From the NCBI GenBank assembly GCA_002377855.1, contig DFQQ01000040.1, positions 47,171 through 111,170 of the forward strand: DNA of 64,000 nt, written 5' to 3'. Numbering within the stretch: position 1 is the stretch's first letter; each line of letters starts with the position of its first letter. The notes below the pieces were generated by a model. It did no database searches. It saw only the letters and a program-made list of their open reading frames with translations, and had not been told where the DNA came from. The DNA is from Acidovorax delafieldii. Its GTDB lineage: Bacteria; Pseudomonadota; Gammaproteobacteria; Burkholderiales; Burkholderiaceae_C. Position numbers and translations under genes: made by a program. Shown in pieces: positions 16,140 to 25,340 of this stretch.

Positions 16140-18260
16140 ATGCGCATGCACCCACTGGCCCTTGCGGTCTCGCTGCTGGCCACCATGGCGATAGCCCAGC
16201 AAACCCAGGCACAGACCACCACCGCACTGCCCGAGGTGAAGGTGACCGACGGCGCCGACAGCGCGGCCACCGAAGGCTCAGGCCAGTACACCGCCCGCGA
16301 GGTGAGCGTGGGCAAGTTGGTGCAGTCGCCCCGCGAAACGCCGCAGTCGCTCAGCGTCATCACGCGCCAGCGGCTCGATGACCTGAACATCACCAAGCTG
16401 GAAGACGCCGTCAAGCAGACCACAGGCGTGAACGTGACGCGCCTGGACGGCGCTGGCAACTACAACACCATTCAGGCACGCGGGTTCGACATCGGCGCCA
16501 TCCAGCTCGACGGGTTGCCCATACCCCAAGGCCCCAACTTTGCCACCGCGCTGGACACGGCCATCTATGACCGCATCGAGGTGCTGCGTGGCCCCTCGGG
16601 CCTGCTGCAGGGCGCAAGTGAGCCGGGGGGCACCATCAACCTGGTGCGCAAGCGCGCACGCAGCCAGCTGGGCCTGTCGGCCAACCTGTCCGTCGGCTCG
16701 TGGGACATGCGCCGCGCCGATGTGGACATCACCGGATCGCTCAATGCCACGGGCAGCCTGCGCGGGCGGCTGGTGGTGGTCTCTGATGAGCGCAAGAGTT
16801 TTGTGGACACGCTGTCCAACGACAAGCAGGCGGGCTACGGCACGGTGGAGCTGGACATCAACGCAGCCACCACGCTGTCGGTAGGCCACACCCGCCAACG
16901 CGTGCGCGCCACCATCGACCAGGGCCTGCCTGCCTATGCCGATGGCCGCCTGCTCGACGTGCCCCGTTCCACCTTTGCCGGGCTGGCGCGCAACCTGCAA
17001 AACCTGGACACCACCGACACCTTTGTCGAACTGGAACACCGCCTGGCCAACGGCGGACTGGTGAAGCTGGCGGCACGCCAGGTGCAGCGCGATTCGTTCT
17101 ACAGCGCTGCCCGCGCCAACTCGGCCGCGGCCGCCAATGGCAGCTACCAGGTGCAAACGGTGGACTACCTGCAGGACAACACCGACCGCAACTACGACCT
17201 GTACCTGACCACGCCCGTGCAGTGGCTGGGCCGCACGCACCGTGTGCTGCTGGGCGCCAGCCACGGCCAGAACCACAGCCTGGGCGGCAACTATGTGTAT
17301 GGCCCCAGCTCCACCGCCAACATCTTTGCACCGAACTACACGGCGCCCTACCCCGTGCTGACGCTGCCGGGCTACGACAGCGACACCCGCCGCACCGAGA
17401 ACGCGATGTACGGCCAGGCCCAGCTAAGCGTGACCGACCGCGCACGCGTGCTGGTGGGCGGGCGCCTGTCGTGGGCCAAGGTAGAGACCGAGCGCCTGAG
17501 CGACGGCAAGATCACCTCCACCGCCAACCCGGGGCGGCAGTTCGTCCCGTCTGTGGCGGCGCTGTATGACTTGAGCCCGCAGACCACCGCCTACGCCAGC
17601 TATGCCGAAACCATGGTGGTGCAGTCGGCGCTGACCTCTGCCGGCAGCCTGCTGCCCCCGCGCACCGGCTCACAGGTCGAGCTGGGGGTGAAGGGTGAAT
17701 TCTTGAACAAGCGCCTGCAGGCGCATGCAGCGGTGTTTCGCATCCTCGACAGCGACCGAGCGATTGCAGACCCGGTGGTGACCACAGCGTCTATCCCCGG
17801 CGGCAAGGTGCGCAGCCACGGCCTGGAGCTGGAGGTGAGCGGCCAAGTGGCGCCCGGCTGGGATGTACTGGCAGGCTACGCCTACACGGCCACCAAGTAC
17901 CTGCAGGCACCCGCTGCGCAGCAAGGCCAGGTGTTCAGCCCGGTCACGCCGCGCCACAGCGTGAACCTGTCCACCCGCTACGCATTTCGCAGCGCCGCGC
18001 TGCAGGGCTGGAGTGTGGGCGGTGGCGTGGCGTATCGCAGCGAGTTCTACGCACAAAGTGGCGCGCTGCGGCTGGTGTCGGGCGACTATGCGTTGCTCAA
18101 CGCCCAGGTGGCCTACCAGATCAACGACCACGTGGGCGTGAGCCTGACGGTGGACAACCTGCTGGACAAGACCTACTACGAAAAAGTAGGGAACCTGGGC
18201 CGCCAGAACTTTTACGGGGAGCCCCGCCGCATCACCTTGGCGCTGAAGGCCAGGTACTGA
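16140..18260 (+). CDS. TonB-dependent siderophore receptor (FhuE/FpvA-like)
   Basis: Outer-membrane receptor of 706 residues. A signal peptide (MRMHPLALAVSLLATMAIA) is followed by a plug with SPRETPQSLSVITRQRLDD, QARGFDIGAIQLDGLPI and IEVLRGPSGLLQGASEPGGT, the pattern of the FhuE/FpvA/FoxA group that takes up hydroxamate or mixed siderophores. The barrel ends TLALKARY. A strong GAGGAGGAG ribosome site precedes the ATG. It is separated from the previous receptor by 136 bases that hold a repeat. The exact siderophore cannot be read from sequence. Confidence 0.9.
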   Translation: MRMHPLALAVSLLATMAIAQQTQAQTTTALPEVKVTDGADSAATEGSGQYTAREVSVGKLVQSPRETPQSLSVITRQRLDDLNITKLEDAVKQTTGVNVTRLDGAGNYNTIQARGFDIGAIQLDGLPIPQGPNFATALDTAIYDRIEVLRGPSGLLQGASEPGGTINLVRKRARSQLGLSANLSVGSWDMRRADVDITGSLNATGSLRGRLVVVSDERKSFVDTLSNDKQAGYGTVELDINAATTLSVGHTRQRVRATIDQGLPAYADGRLLDVPRSTFAGLARNLQNLDTTDTFVELEHRLANGGLVKLAARQVQRDSFYSAARANSAAAANGSYQVQTVDYLQDNTDRNYDLYLTTPVQWLGRTHRVLLGASHGQNHSLGGNYVYGPSSTANIFAPNYTAPYPVLTLPGYDSDTRRTENAMYGQAQLSVTDRARVLVGGRLSWAKVETERLSDGKITSTANPGRQFVPSVAALYDLSPQTTAYASYAETMVVQSALTSAGSLLPPRTGSQVELGVKGEFLNKRLQAHAAVFRILDSDRAIADPVVTTASIPGGKVRSHGLELEVSGQVAPGWDVLAGYAYTATKYLQAPAAQQGQVFSPVTPRHSVNLSTRYAFRSAALQGWSVGGGVAYRSEFYAQSGALRLVSGDYALLNAQVAYQINDHVGVSLTVDNLLDKTYYEKVGNLGRQNFYGEPRRITLALKARY

Positions 18261-18417
18261 GCACGCCGCACCCTCATCAGCGACCAGCTCGATGATCGCC
18301 GCAGCACGGCTGCAAAGGCTGTGCACCGTGGCGCGGCGGTTGGGCTTGCACCCGTCACCCCAAGCTGCAAATGGCTGTAAGCGCTGCGCAAATGGGTGAG
18401 CCCGCCCGCCGCATCAC

Positions 18418-20571
18418 TTACATCGATTCCAGGTGCTGACGGGCATGCCAGCCAGACAGATAACGCATCACCGCGCCATGCAGAGCCTCCATCTCCATGC
18501 CCTGGACCTTGGAAGTCCCGACCACCAGCTTGTTCTTCTTGGGGCGGTACGTCACACGGCGCAGGTTGGTGTGGGGAGCCTGCAGGCGAGGAGCCGCTGG
18601 GTCCAGGTCGAACGTCATCACGATGTTGGAGCCGTTGACCACGGTAGAGGAATAGTCGCTCACAGACGACCAAGGCACGACCTGGGGCCAGCCCGGCACA
18701 ACCATGCCCTCGGCCGTGAGCTGCATCACCATCACGGACGCGCGCCGCCAGAACCACCAGGCCAACGCAGCCAAAGCACAGCCCAACCCCAGGGTGCCCA
18801 GCACCATCTGCCACGATGTGCTCAGGGGTTTGCCCTGCGCCGCGCCCATGAGGAACAGGCCCGCGCCCACTGCCAGCAGCACAAGGGCCAGCCCTCCGAA
18901 CAACCACACATTGGTTTTGCGTTCAAACAGTTCCACGGTGCCCTGCACTTGCTGCGCCGCTTCTGCCAGGTCCTTGCGCAAGCGCTCGTTGTATTCGTGT
19001 GCAACGCCCTTGTAGTCGCTCAAAAGCCGCGCCTGCAGTCCTTGACTGTCAGCGAACAGCGACCGCACCCACACCAGTGCGTGCGCATCGGGCAACGCGA
19101 GCGCGGCGCGCACGGTGGCCTCGGTCACGGGGGCGTTCACGGCCTTGGCGCGCTCCAGCGTCGGTGGATGGGTGTCGGTGGGGTGCACGGTAGCCACTTC
19201 GATGGCGAAGTCGGGGGCTGCCAGGCCCTTGGCCTGCACGGCATCGTGCAGCATCTGCACCACGTCGCTGCCTGCCTCTTGCGGCCGACGGCTTATGTCG
19301 CTGAGCACCTCGCTCACCACCTCGTGCAAGGCCGTCACGCGTACCAGCGAACGGGCAACAGCGTCGCCGCTGACCAGGCGCGCAGCCACCTGATCGGCAG
19401 CGAACTCGCGCTCGCGACTCCAGTGTTTCACGGCCAGGTCAAAGCGCTCCAGCAGGTATTCGATGAACGAAGTGGCGGGCAGGTCCATCCAGGGGCTGCT
19501 GTCCTCGCGTCCATAAATGGCGTGCAAGCTGGCCACCAGCCGCTGATAGATGGGTGAGAACTGCAGGCTGTACGCCGTATCGGCCCCTGCAAAGTGGCCC
19601 AGCTCGTGGGCCAGGATGGCGCTGATCTCGTCACGCTGCAGCAGCGACAGATACGTCAGCGGCAGGTACATGGTCTCGCCCGTGAGCTGCTGTCCGCTGG
19701 GCACCAGGCGCATGGCATGCGCCGTGACGTAGAAGCCATCGGTCAGCCCCACCACAAGATGCACGGGGGTGGTGGCCCCGGCGCCCTGGGCCAGGGTGTC
19801 CACATAGGCCCACAACGCAGGGGCCTGCTGGCGCGACACGCTCACGCCCATCACTTCGCTGGGCTCGTCTTGCAGTTCTTGCAAGGACCGGTACAACGCA
19901 CGCAGCAGGCTCACGCCGCACCACAACAAGGTACCCGCCAGAATCAAGATCAGCAGCTGGAACTTGATCTCGCCCTTGCCCGCGTGGCCCAGGACGACCA
20001 CTTGGTAGGCCACACCCAGGCGCACCACCAGCAGGCTCGCCACAGCGCCCATCAGCAGGCCCATGTGCAATGTCAGGTAAGTGGGTAGCAGGTTGCGCCA
20101 GCGGGCGAACTGGGCCATCAGGACATCGCGCGAACGCAGCGCGCTGCGGCCCGCTGCGCTCACTCCCCACAGCCCCGCCAGCGCCACCAGTGCAGCCAGC
20201 ACACCCGCCACCATGGCAGCAATGCTGGCCGGTCGCACCAAATGCCCGACTTGGTCTCTGGCCTCGCTGTCCCCGCGAATGGACTTGGCGATTTGCTGCA
20301 GCCTGAACGTGGCGGCTGCGCCGCTGTATTTCTGTCCATCCATCGTGAGCGTGGTACGCGGGTTTTGTGCCAGTGCGGCCTGTGCCTGCTCCACCTCCTG
20401 CAGCAACGCCTGCTGCTCGGCAGACAAGGCAGGGTGTTCGTATTGCCGGTATTCCCACAAACCGATGCCCGAGAGCAGCAAGGGGATGCATACCGCCCAG
20501 AGCAGCAACCGGGCACTGCTGGGCAAGAGGCTCCAGACCCCGCGGATTTTGAGACCCAATGAAGATTCCAT
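18418..20571 (-). CDS. M48-family membrane metallopeptidase
   Basis: Predicted integral membrane zinc peptidase of 717 residues. Helices lie near 20-38, 115-138, 165-195 and 205-228; the cytosolic or periplasmic peptidase domain carries HELGH at 322-326 and a downstream SREREFAAD that supplies the third ligand Glu. Two further helices near 570-615 precede a C-terminal beta-rich domain. Most M48 proteins such as HtpX are about 300 residues, so this is a long variant. The start ATG at 20571 (MESSLGLKIRG) lacks a strong ribosome site; the frame is open to 20910 but that part is not protein-like. It is encoded against two flanking receptor genes; a role in iron uptake is not shown. Confidence 0.8.
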   Translation of the reverse strand: MESSLGLKIRGVWSLLPSSARLLLWAVCIPLLLSGIGLWEYRQYEHPALSAEQQALLQEVEQAQAALAQNPRTTLTMDGQKYSGAAATFRLQQIAKSIRGDSEARDQVGHLVRPASIAAMVAGVLAALVALAGLWGVSAAGRSALRSRDVLMAQFARWRNLLPTYLTLHMGLLMGAVASLLVVRLGVAYQVVVLGHAGKGEIKFQLLILILAGTLLWCGVSLLRALYRSLQELQDEPSEVMGVSVSRQQAPALWAYVDTLAQGAGATTPVHLVVGLTDGFYVTAHAMRLVPSGQQLTGETMYLPLTYLSLLQRDEISAILAHELGHFAGADTAYSLQFSPIYQRLVASLHAIYGREDSSPWMDLPATSFIEYLLERFDLAVKHWSREREFAADQVAARLVSGDAVARSLVRVTALHEVVSEVLSDISRRPQEAGSDVVQMLHDAVQAKGLAAPDFAIEVATVHPTDTHPPTLERAKAVNAPVTEATVRAALALPDAHALVWVRSLFADSQGLQARLLSDYKGVAHEYNERLRKDLAEAAQQVQGTVELFERKTNVWLFGGLALVLLAVGAGLFLMGAAQGKPLSTSWQMVLGTLGLGCALAALAWWFWRRASVMVMQLTAEGMVVPGWPQVVPWSSVSDYSSTVVNGSNIVMTFDLDPAAPRLQAPHTNLRRVTYRPKKNKLVVGTSKVQGMEMEALHGAVMRYLSGWHARQHLESM

Positions 20572-21160
20572 GGTGTTTTGAGTATTGGTTTTGGATGGAC
20601 TGGCTTGCCGGGCAGCCATAGCAACCGCCGGGCAAACAGGGGCTGCCTCCACGTCAGCCCCTGCACATAGGCCCGCAAAGGCCCCCGCACTCGCAGCGGC
20701 ACAGCATGTGCAAAGCCAAGCCACTTCAAGCGGGCCGATTCTGCAGTCGCCTTGGCCGCTGGCGTGCGTCGCACCATTGCAAAGGAGCAACCGTTTGTGT
20801 ATTTGTGCACAGGGGGGCTGTCTTCGAAGCTGAAGCACCGCACACAACAAAGGTCCAACCACCCGCTGTGTTGCAAACGCACACACAGCGATAAAAAGAA
20901 CCATTCTCATTTAGAATGCAATTACAGCGAGCCATTGCACTGGCGGCCCACGGCCCCCCGCACCAGCCAGCACACGCCCTTCGCCCATCGCCGGCTGAAC
21001 AGGGACTGCGAATGGGATGGTCATGCGCCTCGTCATGCCTCTCCTGGTCTTTTCCACGACCTGCGCACCCTCTCATCATCCCGCGCGGGCGCAAGAGGCA
21101 AAGCACCCGCCTCCTGCGACAGCGCTACACCTCCAACGTGGCGCGTGCGCGGGCATCGCC
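20572..21160. other. Divergent promoter region between M48 peptidase and third receptor
   Basis: About 590 bases. It contains the Fur-like site at 20897-20925 and otherwise only frames that look like shadows. The receptor frame is open from 21017 and includes a second hydrophobic stretch (MRLVMPLLVFSTT), but the signal peptide starting at 21161 or shortly after is more convincing. Confidence 0.45.
20897..20925 (+). promoter_or_regulatory. Putative Fur box before the third receptor
   Basis: ACCATTCTCATTTAGAATGC in an AT-rich patch; its complement includes AAATGAGAATGGTT, close to the AATGAGAAT-type half sites of Fur. It overlaps a possible -10 TAGAAT. Regulation by iron is expected for the downstream receptor, but binding is inferred. 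Confidence 0.55.
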
Positions 21161-23416
21161 ATGCATTCGTCACTTATGGGTTCCGCCTTCATGCAAAGCC
21201 AACACCGCTCGGCCTCGTTCCACCCCGCTCACAACGCCAGCCACGGCCCCATCGCCCTGGCAGCCGCCTTGGCCTGCGTGCTGACTCTTCCTGCAGCCCG
21301 CGCGCAAGACGCGGCTCCCGGCCAGACCTTGTCCACCGTCACCGTCAACGCCAGTGCCGACGCATCGGCCCAGGGCCTCTCGCCCGCCTACCCCGGCGGC
21401 CAGGTGGCGCGCGGCGCACGTGCGGGCATTTTGGGCACGCGCGATGCGATGGACACGCCGTTCTCCGCCATCAGCTACACCAACGAATTGATCCTGGACC
21501 GCCACGCCCGCAGCGTGGGCGATGTGCTGCAAAACGACCCCACCGTGCGGGTGGCGCGCGGGTTTGGCAACTTCCAGGAGGCGTACTTCATTCGCGGCTT
21601 CCTGCTCGATTCGGACGACACCGCCTACAACGGCCTGTACAGCCTGCTGCCACGCCAGTACATCGCCACCGAGCTGTTCGAGCGGGTCGAGGTGTTGCGC
21701 GGTGCATCGGCCTTTTTGAACGGCGCTAGCCCCGCAGGCGGCGGCATTGGCGGCAGCATCAACCTGCTGCCCAAGCGCGCGCCCAACGAACCCCTGAACC
21801 GCGTGAGCTTTGGCGTGGGTAGCGGCGGCAGCACCCAGTTGGCGGCCGACATTGCCCGCCGCTTTGGGCCTGACGGCAACACCGGCGTGCGCCTGAACGC
21901 CGCCACCCACAATGGCGGCACCGCCGTGCGCGATGAAGACGCCAGACTCGGCCTGCTGGCCGTGGGGCTGGACTGGCGCAGCCGCGATGTGCGCCTGTCG
22001 GGCGACCTGGGCTGGCAAGACCACAAGCTGCAACGCACCCGCACCAACGTCACGCTGGGGGCCAACGTGATCAGCGTGCCCGCCGTGCCCGACAACCGCA
22101 CCAACTACGCCCAGCCCTGGAGCTACTCGAACGAGCGCGACACCTTCGGCACCTTCCGTGGCGAATGGGACATCAGCCCCGACATGACCGCCTGGGCCGC
22201 AGCCGGCGCCCGCCGCAGCGACGAGGCCAACGCGCTGGCCAACATCACCGTCAACAACGGCAGCACCGGTGCCGCCACCGCCTACCGCTTTGACAACACC
22301 CGCGAAGACAGCGTGAACACCGGCGAGCTGGGAGTGCGCGGCAAGCTGCAGACCGGCAGCGTGGGGCACGAGTGGGTGGCCACCGCATCGCTGTTCGACT
22401 TTGAAAAGAAAAACGCTTACGCCATGGACAGGCGCAACACGCTGGCAACCAACCTGTATGGCCCCGTGTCCAGCGACCTGCCCGCCTTCAGTGCCAACAC
22501 GCTGTATGGCGGCGACGTGGCCCACCCGCTGCGCACCGGCACCACGCGCCTGACCAGCTTTGCCGTGGGCGACACCCTGTCGCTGCTGGACAAGCGCTTG
22601 CTGCTTACCGCTGGCCTGCGCCACCAGAAGATCAACATTGCCAACTACCTGTATGCCAACGGCGCCCTCTCCGACCGCTACGAGCAAAGCCGCACCAGCC
22701 CCCTGCTGGCTGCCGTGTACAAGCTGGACAAAAGCGTGTCGCTGTACGCCAACTACGTGGAAGGCCTGAGCCAGGGGCAAACCGCGCCCAGCACCGCCAC
22801 CAACCGGGGCGAGATGCTCAAGCCCTATGTGGCCAAGCAAAAAGAAGTGGGCGTGAAGTACGACGCGGGCCGCGTGGGCGGCAGCCTGGCGTTCTTCAGC
22901 ACCGACAAACCCCGCGCCTACTTGGACGCGAACAACGTCTTTGGCACCAACGGCAAAGACCGCCACCAGGGCCTGGAGCTGGCCGTGCAGGGCGAGGCCA
23001 TCCAGGGCCTGCGCCTGCTGGGCGGCCTGACCTGGCTGGACGCCAAGCAGCAGACCACGGGCTCGGCCACCACCGATGGCAAGCGCGTGATTGGCGTGCC
23101 TGAGGTGCAGGCCAACATTGGCGCCGAATGGGATGTGCCCGGCGTGCGCGGCCTGGCCGTGGACGGCCGCCTGGTGCACACCGGATCGAGCTACGCCAAC
23201 GCCACCAACACGCTGAAAGTGGGCGGCTGGAACCGACTGGACCTGGGCATGCGCTACCTCACCGAAGTGCAGGGCAAGCTCGTCACCCTGCGCCTGCGCG
23301 TCGACAACGTGGCCGACAAGAGCTTCTGGGCCTCGGTCGGTGGCTACCCCGGATCGGGCTACCTGACGGTGAGCGCACCGCGCACCGTGAGCCTGAGCGC
23401 CAGCGTGGATTTCTGA
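21161..23416 (+). CDS. TonB-dependent siderophore receptor (third of the region)
   Basis: Outer-membrane receptor of about 751 residues from the ATG at 21161. The signal peptide is unusually long, with the hydrophobic part LAAALACVLTLPAARAQ near residues 28-45. The plug includes TPFSAISYTNELILDRHARS, FIRGFLLDSDDTAYNGLY and VLRGASAFLNGASPAGGGIGG; the barrel ends SLSASVDF. It is followed by a DUF4198 gene in the same direction. An alternative start near 21017 would add 48 residues. Ligand unknown; a hydroxamate or haem-like substrate cannot be excluded. Confidence 0.88.
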   Translation: MHSSLMGSAFMQSQHRSASFHPAHNASHGPIALAAALACVLTLPAARAQDAAPGQTLSTVTVNASADASAQGLSPAYPGGQVARGARAGILGTRDAMDTPFSAISYTNELILDRHARSVGDVLQNDPTVRVARGFGNFQEAYFIRGFLLDSDDTAYNGLYSLLPRQYIATELFERVEVLRGASAFLNGASPAGGGIGGSINLLPKRAPNEPLNRVSFGVGSGGSTQLAADIARRFGPDGNTGVRLNAATHNGGTAVRDEDARLGLLAVGLDWRSRDVRLSGDLGWQDHKLQRTRTNVTLGANVISVPAVPDNRTNYAQPWSYSNERDTFGTFRGEWDISPDMTAWAAAGARRSDEANALANITVNNGSTGAATAYRFDNTREDSVNTGELGVRGKLQTGSVGHEWVATASLFDFEKKNAYAMDRRNTLATNLYGPVSSDLPAFSANTLYGGDVAHPLRTGTTRLTSFAVGDTLSLLDKRLLLTAGLRHQKINIANYLYANGALSDRYEQSRTSPLLAAVYKLDKSVSLYANYVEGLSQGQTAPSTATNRGEMLKPYVAKQKEVGVKYDAGRVGGSLAFFSTDKPRAYLDANNVFGTNGKDRHQGLELAVQGEAIQGLRLLGGLTWLDAKQQTTGSATTDGKRVIGVPEVQANIGAEWDVPGVRGLAVDGRLVHTGSSYANATNTLKVGGWNRLDLGMRYLTEVQGKLVTLRLRVDNVADKSFWASVGGYPGSGYLTVSAPRTVSLSASVDF

Positions 23417-23524
23417 ACACCCCGCTCGTGGCCGGCGGCAGCGGCGCACACCGGCATCGGTACCGGTACTGGCACCCGGTGCGCGTGCGCGTGCGCGTGC
23501 CAATTCAAGCCAAAACAGCCACCC

Positions 23525-23566
23525 GCGCTTGATCGACCAGCGCAGGCAGCTATCAAAACATGAGCA
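23525..23566 (-). repeat. GCTAT/GCGCTT hairpin repeat, copy 4 (diverged)
   Basis: GCGCTTGATCGACCAGCGC followed by CAGCTATCAAAACATGAGCA. The first hairpin is recognisable; the second has lost its ATAGC arm. Confidence 0.5.
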
Positions 23567-23653
23567 TCTATGCCTCCACCTCGGTGGGGCTGGATGTGCT
23601 CGCCCTGTGATTTCTGCAAACCCGTTTTAACCAACCGCAAGGAGCTGACTGCC

Positions 23654-24415
23654 ATGAACCATCGCCTGAACACCCGCTTGAACATCCGCTTGAACACCCG
23701 CCCCACGGGCCTGACCCGCACCCTGCTGGCCGCCGCCCTGCTGGCCACCACCGGCCTGGCTGCACAGGCCCACCAAGTGTGGCTGGAGAACACTGGCGGC
23801 CAGGCCAAGCTGCACTTTGGCGAATACAACGACAACGTGCGCGAAACCTCGCCCGGCGCACTCGACAAGTTCAAGGGAGTGCCGGTGCTGGAGCAATCGG
23901 TGGCCGGTTCCAAGCAGCGTGTGGAAGGCCAGCTCACCAAAGAAGCCTTTACCTACACCGCCGCAGCCAATGCAGAAACCCTGTTTGCCGACGCCGCCTA
24001 CCCCGTGATCGACCGCACCAAGGCCAACCTGCCCCCGCTGCTGTGGAAGCCCACCGCCCGCTGGGTGGCCAGTCTGGCGCAACCCGTTGCGGCCACCGCC
24101 GCGCTCGACCTGGTGCCCACCGGCAAGCCCGGTCAGCTGAAGGTGGTTTTCAACGGCGCCCCGCTGCCCAAGGCCAAGGTGGAGTTGGTCTCGCCCTCGG
24201 GCTGGTCGCGTGAGGCCACCAGCGGCGAAGACGGCACCGTCACCTTCACCTTGCCCTGGAAGGGCCAGTACGTGGCCGAGGTGAAACACAGCGACAAAAC
24301 CCCGGGCGAGGCGCAAGGCCAGAGATACGGCGAAGTCAGCCACCTCATCACGCTGAGCTTTGTGCAGGCTGAAGGCATGGCGTCGCCCGCGCTGCCTGCG
24401 GCGCACGCACATTGA
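23654..24415 (+). CDS. DUF4198 periplasmic protein
   Basis: Secreted protein of 253 residues. The signal peptide has an n-region made from a repeated RLNTRLNIRLNTR, then LLAAALLATTGLAAQA and mature HQVWLE. The rest fits DUF4198, a family with a beta-sandwich C-terminal part often linked to metal uptake (NikM/CbiK-like regions) and found next to TonB receptors. AAGGAG precedes the ATG at 23654. It lies 238 bases after the receptor and is probably cotranscribed. A role in metal or siderophore handling is inferred from context. Confidence 0.8.
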   Translation: MNHRLNTRLNIRLNTRPTGLTRTLLAAALLATTGLAAQAHQVWLENTGGQAKLHFGEYNDNVRETSPGALDKFKGVPVLEQSVAGSKQRVEGQLTKEAFTYTAAANAETLFADAAYPVIDRTKANLPPLLWKPTARWVASLAQPVAATAALDLVPTGKPGQLKVVFNGAPLPKAKVELVSPSGWSREATSGEDGTVTFTLPWKGQYVAEVKHSDKTPGEAQGQRYGEVSHLITLSFVQAEGMASPALPAAHAH

Positions 24416-24430
24416 ACAAAAATGGCCGCT

Positions 24431-24473
24431 AGCGCTTGATACGCAAGCGCCAACAGCTATATTTTCAATAGCA
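24431..24473 (-). repeat. GCTAT/GCGCTT hairpin repeat, copy 5
   Basis: AGCGCTTGATACGCAAGCGC hairpin, CAAC spacer, AGCTATATTTTCAATAGC hairpin. A good full-length copy in the space between the convergent DUF4198 and HPF-like genes. Confidence 0.8.
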
Positions 24474-24523
24474 TTAACATGAATAGCGCCGCTGGCGCTG
24501 GCGATAAGCCAGCGCGGCGGCGC

Positions 24524-24865
24524 TCACCCTTCCAGGGCCAGCGGCCGGTGGCGGCCTCTGCGGGCCACAGTGGCACGGCGCCACACCTTCAGCACATGCC
24601 GCACCGCGCGGGCCAGGGCTTCGTCCAGCGCGGTGCGCCAATCGCCTGCCACCGAAGAAACCACCACCTCGCCCGCGCCATCAGTGCGCAAGGCAATCTG
24701 GCAGCGCTTGTCCAGCCCGCCGCGGGGGCCATTCACATCAGCCAACTGCACATCGGCCCTGGGCACCAGGGCGTTCAATCGCCGCAGCGCAAACCGCACG
24801 CGGCGCTCCACGGTGTCACGCATCAAGGCGGCTTCGGGGTGGCGAGACTTGAAAAGTATCTGCAT
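24524..24865 (-). CDS. HPF/RaiA-family ribosome-associated protein
   Basis: A 113-residue basic protein starting MQILFKSRHPEAALMRDTVE, with the alpha/beta pattern of the S30EA/RaiA family (VERRVRFALRRL, then VQLADVNGPRGG and KRCQIALRTDG). These proteins bind the ribosome and promote hibernation or stabilise idle ribosomes. The ATG at 24865 follows CCAAGGAGAACGCTG, a strong site. It is a short form lacking the C-terminal dimerisation domain. It is not next to rpoN, where the classic hpf sits, so it is probably a paralogue. Confidence 0.75.
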   Translation of the reverse strand: MQILFKSRHPEAALMRDTVERRVRFALRRLNALVPRADVQLADVNGPRGGLDKRCQIALRTDGAGEVVVSSVAGDWRTALDEALARAVRHVLKVWRRATVARRGRHRPLALEG

Positions 24866-25084
24866 CAGCGTTCTCCTTGGTTGGAGCCCCCACCTTAGTG
24901 CCGCACATGCCGCCGTCACAGCAGGTTTTCTCAGAACATGGCCTCTAAAAAACCTGCGTCGCCGTCACTAGCGACATCCAAATCATTTCGATAAAACCAA
25001 CGCAGTTCTCACAAAAAACCTGCTTGGTGGCACGGGTGAGAGGCCACACATTCAAGGCTGTGTTCACCACCCGGGAGATGCTCC

Positions 25085-25294
25085 ATGAAAACCCATCGCA
25101 CCTTGCGCCCCACGCTATTGCAGCGCCTGCGGGCCTTGTGGGATCAGGCCCTGCACAGGCTTTGGTATTGGTCTCAACGCAGCACCACCACACGGGCACC
25201 CGTCCTGGTACCCGTGCGTGTTCGGGATGAGCGCCACCTGCCGCACCACCCAGCGCAGCGCCAAAGGCAGCGGTACCGCCCCTATGGCGACTGA
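25085..25294 (+). CDS. Small basic hypothetical protein
   Basis: A 69-residue Arg/His-rich frame starting MKTHRTLRPTLLQRLRALWD. CCCGGGAGATGCTCC before the ATG offers a fair ribosome site. The N-terminal half could form an amphipathic helix with several Trp; the C-terminal part is polar. It lies 46 bases before the broken TerB-like gene and may be in its operon. No family was recognised. Codon bias is acceptable but the frame is short. Confidence 0.4.
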   Translation: MKTHRTLRPTLLQRLRALWDQALHRLWYWSQRSTTTRAPVLVPVRVRDERHLPHHPAQRQRQRYRPYGD

Positions 25295-25340
25295 TCGCCA
25301 TCATCAAAACCAGCCACCCACACTTGGAGGAAACCACCCC

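Noticed and set aside
16278..17276. Minus-strand frame opposite the second siderophore receptor
   Set aside because: Antisense shadow with no domain; the + strand receptor has full-length conserved motifs.
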